Below, piece by piece: positions 31,043 through 36,697 of a stretch of 36,697 nucleotides of DNA. The stretch spans positions 22,158 through 58,854 of the forward strand of contig JAGWBF010000014.1 of NCBI GenBank assembly GCA_021296025.1. The letters run 5' to 3'. This DNA is from Dehalococcoidia bacterium. Lineage in GTDB: Bacteria > Chloroflexota > Dehalococcoidia > Lucifugimonadales > JAGWBF01. The first letter of the stretch is position 1. Each line of letters begins with the position of its first letter. Under the pieces are notes generated by a model that saw nothing but the letters and a program-made list of their open reading frames with translations, had not been told where the DNA came from and made no database searches. A program made the position numbers and the translations under genes.

Positions 31043-32608
31043 CTACTCCAGGAAGTCTCTAAGCCTTCGGGACCTGGTGGGGTGACGCAGCTTGCGAAGC
31101 GCCTTCGCTTCGATCTGCCGTATGCGCTCTCGTGTCACGCCGAACTCCCTGCCAACCTCTTCAAGGGTGCGGCTCCGGCCATCTTCCAAGCCGAACCTGA
31201 GCTGGAGCACACGGCTTTCCCGCTCGGTCAGCGTGTCCAGCACTTCCTGGATCTGCTCCTTAAGCATCTGGTAGGATGCCACCTCTGAGGGCGCCGGAGC
31301 GCTTCGGTCCTCGATGAAGTCGCTCAGGTGGCTGTCTTCCTCTTCTCCTATGGGCGTCTCCAGGGACACCGGCTCCTGGGATATCTTGAGGATCTCCTCC
31401 ACCTTTTCGGAGTTTACGTCCATTGCCAGGGCGATCTCTTCGGGTGTGGGCTCCCGGCCATACTCCTGGAGAAGGCGCCGGTGTTGGCGCATCAGCTTGT
31501 TGATGGTCTCTACCATGTGGACCGGGATTCGGATCGTCCTAGCCTGGTCGGCTATAGCCCGGGTGATGGCTTGGCGGATCCACCAGGTGGCGTAGGTGCT
31601 GAACTTGTAGCCCTTGCGGTAGTCGAACTTCTCAACAGCTCGGATAAGACCGATGTTCCCTTCCTGTATCAGGTCAAGAAGGGCCATACCGCGGCCGATG
31701 TACTTCTTGGCGACGCTGACCACCAGGCGCAAGTTGGCCTCCGTCAGGTGTCCTTGGGCTCCCAGTCCCTCCTCCTTGATGCGGTTCAGGTAGCGCTGGA
31801 ACACGCGCTCCATCCTCTGGAGCTCCTGGTAGTCGTCACCCCTGTTCACCATCGCCGACAGCTGGTCCAGGGTGCAGTCCTCCAGTACATCGATAACGTC
31901 GGTTGGCAGCACCCAGCTGTTCAACGAAAGCTGCACTACCTGCCTGGCAACCTCCTGGTATTCCAGCCCTGTCTCTTCGGACACAGCCTCCAGCATCTCC
32001 GGCTTCAGCTCAGCATCTATGGCTGCCCGCAGCATGGGATGGTCGGTTATCTGGGAAAGGGTCATCCCTCTGGCCAAGCCCAGGTTTTCGGCCAGTGCAT
32101 TGACCAAGGTCGAGGCCTGGCTGATCTGCTGGAGGAGCATGACGCAAATTTCCCAGGTGTGGGGCTGCCTGCCATAGGCCTCGGAGATCGTCTTCTCCAT
32201 CTTCTCGATGTGACGGCCACCCTCCATTTTTCGAGCAAGGACGCGTTCATCTTTCGAGGTGAGGAGGTTGACCCGGCCGATCTCCCGGAGGTACATGCGC
32301 ACCGGATCGTCGAGTACCTCTGCCCCTTCGACATCATGCTCCCATTCCTGCTCGTCGGCGTCCGTCTCAGTGTCCTCGGTGCCGCTGGCCGGCTGGGTAG
32401 CCACCGCCGTCGGGCTATCCCAGCCCTCCTCCGGCTGCTTGATCACGACAGGCGCCTCTTCTTTGTTTTCTTCAGCAACTGACTTGGACGCGGCAACCTG
32501 TCCCACCACACCCAGGATGTCCTCGTTGGCCCTCTCTGCCTCAGGAGTCACCAGGTTCTCCAACAGGTCATCGGAGTTGGAGCGACGGCTGTTCCTGCGT
32601 TTCATCAT
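31043..32608 (-). CDS. rpoD: RNA polymerase sigma factor RpoD (sigma-70 family, principal)
   Basis: The main promoter-recognition subunit of RNA polymerase. It is 521 residues from ATG 32608 (GGGAGAG seven bases upstream); an in-frame start 19 codons earlier lacks a site. Order: acidic N-terminus, region 1.2 (DDPVRMYLREIGRVNLL), region 2 with RLVVSVAKKYIGRGMALLDL, then EKFDYRKGYKFSTYATWWIRQ (2.3/2.4), region 3 (IRIPVHMVETINKLMR) and region 4.2 (TLEEVGREFGVTRERIRQIE). It follows dnaG after 94 bases, the primase-sigma arrangement of the classical macromolecular-synthesis operon, without rpsU here. Confidence 0.97.
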   Translation of the reverse strand: MMKRRNSRRSNSDDLLENLVTPEAERANEDILGVVGQVAASKSVAEENKEEAPVVIKQPEEGWDSPTAVATQPASGTEDTETDADEQEWEHDVEGAEVLDDPVRMYLREIGRVNLLTSKDERVLARKMEGGRHIEKMEKTISEAYGRQPHTWEICVMLLQQISQASTLVNALAENLGLARGMTLSQITDHPMLRAAIDAELKPEMLEAVSEETGLEYQEVARQVVQLSLNSWVLPTDVIDVLEDCTLDQLSAMVNRGDDYQELQRMERVFQRYLNRIKEEGLGAQGHLTEANLRLVVSVAKKYIGRGMALLDLIQEGNIGLIRAVEKFDYRKGYKFSTYATWWIRQAITRAIADQARTIRIPVHMVETINKLMRQHRRLLQEYGREPTPEEIALAMDVNSEKVEEILKISQEPVSLETPIGEEEDSHLSDFIEDRSAPAPSEVASYQMLKEQIQEVLDTLTERESRVLQLRFGLEDGRSRTLEEVGREFGVTRERIRQIEAKALRKLRHPTRSRRLRDFLE

Positions 32609-32702
32609 GTAGCTACTCTCCCTGCTGCTAATGCCGGGTTGGGGACTCTGCCGGAAATGGCCCATTGCCGGGCTGTTCCGGCCCGTCTTTGGGGGACTGC
32701 CT

Positions 32703-34553
32703 CTAGGGCTGGAATACCTGTCTCATCCGCTCATTTGTGGCCAGGATAGCGTCCTGCTGTTCCTGGAGGTCGTCCAAGGATGCTTCGTTCAGCCTGAGAG
32801 CTTCCTCGTGCTTTAGCTCCCGCAAATAACGCTCCTCCAGACGGCGGATGCAATTCAAGAGGTCTGACTCGCGGACCTTGCGGTCCATTGGGGGGAGGGC
32901 CTTCTCCAGGAGATGTTCCAAGTGGGCACCCAGCTCATCATCCAGCGCCCATTGCAGTGACTCCAGTGTGGAGCATTTTGTCCAGTTTGTAAACACTTCT
33001 CGGTTTTCTACACGACCAAAATGCTCTGGTCTCAACCCGCCAGCTACTTCTGGGAGCCAGTATCCCTCGGAGTCTACCTGCATATCTCCCGATATCCACT
33101 CCCGCTCTTGGAGTAGCAGGGCCAGGCAGTGCTCCTCCATAGGATCATGCTCCAGCCGGTCGAAGGGTGTCGCCGAAGCTTCGGGCTGCCGTGGCCTTCC
33201 TCTCCTGGAGGCGGCACGAGGCCGGGCAATCTCCACGCTAGCCTTCAACGTAGCTTCACTGACTCCCAACATGGATGCCAGCTTCTGGAAGTAGTGGTCC
33301 TGCTGGAAGGGGTCCGAGGTCGCAGATATCAGGGGCATCAACACCCCTGCCAGGGCCGATTTCCCGCCTGGGGTGCTCATGTCGATTCGGGCCGCTTCAG
33401 CTGAGAATCGGTAGTCCAACAGGGGGACAGCTTCATCTATCAGGCGGGGCCAAGCCTGGGAGTCCTCCAGCACCACCTCGTCGGGGTCCCGCCCATCGGG
33501 GAGCACAAGCACGTTGATGTCCGGGATTTCGGACGCTGCATAGGGCCGGTTGGTGGACCGCCCCTTTCCCTGGTGCACCGCTTCCCAAAGCACCTGCAGG
33601 CCCCGCAGGGTGGCCTCCTGCCCTGCTGCATCGGCATCCAGGGCCAGGGTGACCCTTCCTCTCTCCCCTGACCCCGGGCGAGGCAGTAGGTTGCAAACCT
33701 GGGACACCTGCCCCGGCGCAAGGGCTGTGCCCATGGAGGCTACGACGTTGGAGTACCCAGCCTGATGGCACGCCAATGTATCCACGTAACCCTCGACGAT
33801 CACTATTCCCTGCTTCGAGACGTCGCCCTTGGCCAGGTGGATACCGTAGAGGATGTTTCCCTTGTCGAACACAGGAGTCTTGGGGGAATTGAGGTACTTG
33901 GGCTCGCTCCCATCCATGGAACGGGCGCCGAATCCTGCCAGCTTGCCATCGGAGTCCCGTATGGGAAACATCAGCCGTCCTCGGAACATGTCCCGGTTCG
34001 TGTCCCCCCGGCCCTTGGTTACAAGGCCCGCCAGGGCGATCACCTCTTCCCCGAATCCCCTGGCCAATAGGTGGTCTTTGGCAGATTCGCCGCCGGCGGG
34101 GGAAAGTCCTATCTGGAACTCCTTGATGGTGTCCTTGTTCAGGCCCCTCTCCTCCAGGTAGGCCCTAGCTTGGACGCCAAACTTGGAGGATAAAAGGAGG
34201 GTGCCGAAGTACTCTGCGGCAGCCTCGTTCACGTCGTGGAGGGAGTTCCGCTCCTTCCGGCGGCCGGGGTTTTCGGACAGGGCGACCCCTGCCTGTTGGG
34301 ACAGCTGGCGCAGAGCTTCGCTGAATTCCAGGTTGTTGATGCGCATCCAGAAGGAGAAAATATCCCCTCCCTGGGCGCAGGCCCCAAAGCAGCGCCAGGT
34401 CTGCCTATCGGGGAAGACATGAAAAGAAGGGGTGCGCTCGCTGTGGAAGGGACAGTTAGCCTTGTAGCTGTTTCCCGACTTGGTCAGGGGAGCGTAACCG
34501 GACACCAGGTCCACTATATCCAGGCGTCCCTTTATGTCATCCACAACGCTCAT
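32703..34553 (-). CDS. dnaG: DNA primase
   Basis: Synthesises RNA primers for replication. At 616 residues it has family length. The N-terminal zinc domain has ligands C34, H37, C55 and C59, thus C-x2-H-x17-C-x3-C; the last pair is one residue wider than the usual C-x2-C (CFGACAQGGD). The RNA-polymerase core includes GFGARSMDGSEPKYLNSP and the TOPRIM domain IVIVEGYVD (Glu254) and ALDADAAGQ (Asp306 and Asp308). The C-terminal third is the divergent helicase-binding part. ATG 34553 has GGAG just upstream. It precedes rpoD in the same direction. Confidence 0.95.
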   Translation of the reverse strand: MSVVDDIKGRLDIVDLVSGYAPLTKSGNSYKANCPFHSERTPSFHVFPDRQTWRCFGACAQGGDIFSFWMRINNLEFSEALRQLSQQAGVALSENPGRRKERNSLHDVNEAAAEYFGTLLLSSKFGVQARAYLEERGLNKDTIKEFQIGLSPAGGESAKDHLLARGFGEEVIALAGLVTKGRGDTNRDMFRGRLMFPIRDSDGKLAGFGARSMDGSEPKYLNSPKTPVFDKGNILYGIHLAKGDVSKQGIVIVEGYVDTLACHQAGYSNVVASMGTALAPGQVSQVCNLLPRPGSGERGRVTLALDADAAGQEATLRGLQVLWEAVHQGKGRSTNRPYAASEIPDINVLVLPDGRDPDEVVLEDSQAWPRLIDEAVPLLDYRFSAEAARIDMSTPGGKSALAGVLMPLISATSDPFQQDHYFQKLASMLGVSEATLKASVEIARPRAASRRGRPRQPEASATPFDRLEHDPMEEHCLALLLQEREWISGDMQVDSEGYWLPEVAGGLRPEHFGRVENREVFTNWTKCSTLESLQWALDDELGAHLEHLLEKALPPMDRKVRESDLLNCIRRLEERYLRELKHEEALRLNEASLDDLQEQQDAILATNERMRQVFQP

Positions 34554-34687
34554 ACATCTCCATTAAAAGCCATGCCGACCCAAGAATCCACCCCCAACCT
34601 GTCCAACTGACCTGGACGCCGTACCGCGCCAGCCATCCCATGGCAAGGTCGGGGGAGAGCGCCCCAGGTGCCGGCCTGCCCAGACCA

Positions 34688-34716
34688 TTGACTCTGGTGC
34701 TTACTTAACATATTGT
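34688..34716 (+). promoter_or_regulatory. Sigma-70-type promoter upstream of the interrupted secreted gene
   Basis: TTGACT (34688-34693), 17 bases, TATTGT (34711-34716). Transcription would begin near 34723, about 70 bases before the ATG at 34795. It is divergent from dnaG. Confidence 0.55.
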
Positions 34717-34794
34717 AAAGTAGCCTGTAGCCGTAACCTTTTGGTCCCCAGGTACGAAACCAGTATCTCTGGGTGTTCGTATCTGGAGGGCTTA

Positions 34795-35187
34795 ATGGCC
34801 TTCAGATTGGAAGGTCTTGTCGTCATCGCCGGACTGGGACTTGCAGTCGGCCTCGCTCTGCTTCTTGCCTCCCTGCTGGGGCCGATGGTTTCTTCGGCTG
34901 ACTAACTCAGCCCCCGACCTCCTTGCGTAACCCCCTCCCCACCTTCGCAGCCTTCGGTATCAGGAGGCGACAGGCGCATCACCGCCAGGTGGCCAGCGGT
35001 GAGCAGTCAGAGTTATGGGACCTCCTATTACGATGTGACGTACAGGAGACTCTATCCCACAGGAAGTTGGCGCTACAGGAACAGCGTCAGCGGAACGAGC
35101 CCCACCGGAATATCCCCTTCACTGACGAGCAGTACGTTCAGGAGGTCTACCATAACCACACGCCCCACCCCCTGGACATTCCAATAA
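34795..35187 (+). pseudogene. Interrupted secreted protein: signal peptide, in-frame stop, FN3-like domain
   Basis: ATG 34795 has a strong GGAGG five bases upstream and encodes a signal peptide: basic start, then a 24-residue hydrophobic core (VVIAGLGLAVGLALLLASLL), ending PMVSSAD with a signal-peptidase-like SSA. A TAA follows at 34903. The same frame then continues for another 93 codons to 35187 with PSPPSQPSVSGGDRRITARW, then SYGTSYYDVTYRRL and GSWRYRNSVSG, which reads like the first strands of a fibronectin type III domain. The frame agreement suggests one gene broken by a nonsense change; the C-terminal end also looks eroded. The alternative is a 36-residue membrane peptide plus chance similarity. 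Confidence 0.5.
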
Positions 35188-35241
35188 GCGACCAACATGA
35201 GTGTTGCTGATCGACGACGTCTTGACCACAGGAGGAAGGCG

Positions 35242-36697
35242 ATGATTCATGGATGGGGGAATAGATCCCTGATCGCCCCAGGGATGCTGTGTCTGATAGC
35301 ATTGTCGCTGGTTCTTGGTATCTCTTGCGCAGGGTCGGTTGGCGGTGCTGAACTATACACAGGAGGCGGGGAGTCCGCACACTCGATCTATCTCGGCGAA
35401 AAGTCCCTGGAGGAACGCATCGCCTTTTCTGATGTGATCGCAAAGGTCAGGATGCGCGAGGTAACTGCCGGAACGACCCGGTGGTCTCCAAAGTGGCCGA
35501 TATCAGCCACCGAGGTGGTCACAGGCGATGGATATGTGGGGACCCTGGAGTACAGGTTCGAGGTGCTCGAGTACCTTCACGGCACAGGCGACTCCGAGAT
35601 CGTGGGGGTGGTTCACGATTTCACCCCTGCTGAGTACGATAGCACCGCGGATGCTTCGATAGTTGCCGCTGGCCTGCTCAGCCTTCGGGACAGCACCTAT
35701 GACCATAGAGACGCGATAGTCTTCCTGAGAAGCACATACTATCAACCCACATGGCTGTCCGACTTTCCCAGGGCGGGCTATCACATTCTCGGCGCTGTTT
35801 CATACGGAGGGGATTTATTCTGGGACTACTACACCATCCACAGCGATGAATTTAAGCAGTGGCTGCCTGCAACGGGAACAGGCCCGCTAGGGTCGCGAAA
35901 TACACGCGCGGCAGGAGATTCTCAGACCTTCTACCTGGAAGCACCAGGAAGCGAGGGAGGGTCAGGAAATTCGGGGGCTTCAAGGAGCGCAGACGATTCA
36001 GGATCAACCTCGACGATCACGCTGGCTGACCTGAAGGCGAAGGTCGCCTCCATAAAACAGGAGGAAGCGGCGGGGGATGGTTCCGAAGCCTACAGGGACT
36101 GCATCTATCGCAAGTACAGGTGGGAGCGGATATCAGGTCCTTTCGGCGAGGACCCCTCACGTTTTGAGGGAGAGCTGGCTTCCGGCTTGCCTGCGGGGTC
36201 AAGGGCTTACGAACCCAGCAACCTGGAGTGGAGGGAAAGCCAGGGGCGGGGAGTCGTTGGGCAAGACGCTGGGCATCGTATGAGGGGCGAGCACAGGATT
36301 GGCGGTGACAACGCTGTGCTCTTCTCGGTTGACTGGCCTGGGGTCGTGGACACAACCCGCCCTCTGCCCGCAGGCGAATATATGATCAACTACTTTGCCC
36401 TCGAGGAAGAGCTGCTCCCATGTGCCCCGGCGAACCCGCAGATGCTCGAGGACGGTGAACTGTTCATTACCGTCACCGCCCCCGAGGGCACGGTCTACGA
36501 AGCTTTCTTCGACCCCCAGACCATAGGGCCCGGGGATGGCTACATCAGCTCGGATCAGCGCACCGCAGGAGAGCTTTCCCCAGCAACCTTCACCATCGGA
36601 CACACCACCACAACCATCTCCAGCCTCTTCGCAACAGAAAATGCTGTCACCATGGTCCTCACCACCCCTCTCTCCCTCCCCGACCACTCCCTGGACT
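35242..36697 (+). CDS. Large secreted protein, N-terminal part (cut by window edge)
   Basis: An open frame of 485 codons that runs off the window. ATG 35242 has AGGAGG six bases upstream; an in-frame ATG at 35197 has no site. Residues 5-30 form a signal peptide (LIAPGMLCLIALSLVLGISC, then AGS); the cysteine after GIS is not a standard lipobox. Residues 45-185 resemble no domain I know (VLEYLHGTGDSEIVGVVHDF); 215-245 are a Gly/Ser-rich linker; and residues 340-485 look beta-rich (VDWPGVVDTTRPLPAGEYMI). Such proteins are common on Chloroflexota surfaces. Whether it has a sorting motif cannot be seen because the C-terminus is missing. Confidence 0.75.
   Translation, partial: MIHGWGNRSLIAPGMLCLIALSLVLGISCAGSVGGAELYTGGGESAHSIYLGEKSLEERIAFSDVIAKVRMREVTAGTTRWSPKWPISATEVVTGDGYVGTLEYRFEVLEYLHGTGDSEIVGVVHDFTPAEYDSTADASIVAAGLLSLRDSTYDHRDAIVFLRSTYYQPTWLSDFPRAGYHILGAVSYGGDLFWDYYTIHSDEFKQWLPATGTGPLGSRNTRAAGDSQTFYLEAPGSEGGSGNSGASRSADDSGSTSTITLADLKAKVASIKQEEAAGDGSEAYRDCIYRKYRWERISGPFGEDPSRFEGELASGLPAGSRAYEPSNLEWRESQGRGVVGQDAGHRMRGEHRIGGDNAVLFSVDWPGVVDTTRPLPAGEYMINYFALEEELLPCAPANPQMLEDGELFITVTAPEGTVYEAFFDPQTIGPGDGYISSDQRTAGELSPATFTIGHTTTTISSLFATENAVTMVLTTPLSLPDHSLD

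Noticed and set aside
34923..35210. 95-residue gene in a second frame over the FN3-like stretch
   Set aside because: Its translation looks like random composition, and the other frame gives recognisable FN3-like residues continuous with the signal peptide.
1..36697. tRNA or rRNA genes
   Set aside because: I looked for TPsiC-arm patterns and rRNA motifs on both strands by eye and saw none; a tRNAscan run would be decisive.

Overview
The window looks like part of a bacterial chromosome from the Chloroflexota, most likely a Dehalococcoidia or SAR202-type lineage. This is an inference from G+C-rich DNA, a large SRP RNA with an Alu-type domain, a T-box leader on trpE, an LLM-class flavin enzyme, a sortase and FN3-type secreted proteins. 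No single marker here proves the phylum. Most genes are housekeeping or biosynthetic and tightly packed.

Layout, left to right. Positions 1-2979 (minus): a pantothenate operon of P1/S58 peptidase, DUF2520 dehydrogenase, panB and panC (cut by the edge). Positions 3183-4282: a small four-cysteine HTH protein and an orphan ring-hydroxylating dioxygenase beta-like protein. Positions 4406-7222: convergent dxs and ispH (MEP isoprenoid pathway). Positions 7307-10455: Fic protein, a repeat-bearing gap, DinB-like protein and galU. Positions 10496-13518: a well-formed promoter, the SRP RNA gene, then rsmA-ispE-lgt. Positions 13892-17074: LLM oxidoreductase, folD and queA, followed by a repeat-rich gap with REP-like hairpins and five 22-bp tandem units. 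Positions 17451-22888 (mostly minus): the tryptophan region trpE-trpG-trpD-trpC plus a VOC protein, headed by a Trp T-box riboswitch and split by an antisense SRAP gene.

Positions 22889-27868 form an accessory islet: an AAA ATPase and a TOPRIM-like partner, a decayed IS3-family element with recognisable ends, and a solitary DNA methyltransferase that starts on the stop codon of fumC. Positions 27868-34553 (minus): fumC, a sortase preceded by a 49-residue membrane protein resembling the sortase's own anchor, a zinc-ribbon protein, rpoD and dnaG. The right end holds a promoter, an interrupted FN3-type secreted gene and the first 485 residues of a secreted protein.

The most interesting items are the ATPase/TOPRIM cassette (a candidate two-gene defence system), the pantothenate operon with a possible beta-alanine-releasing peptidase and a non-PanE ketopantoate reductase candidate, the trp operon split by an antisense DNA-repair gene, the unannotated sortase-linked membrane protein and the SRP RNA abutting rsmA.
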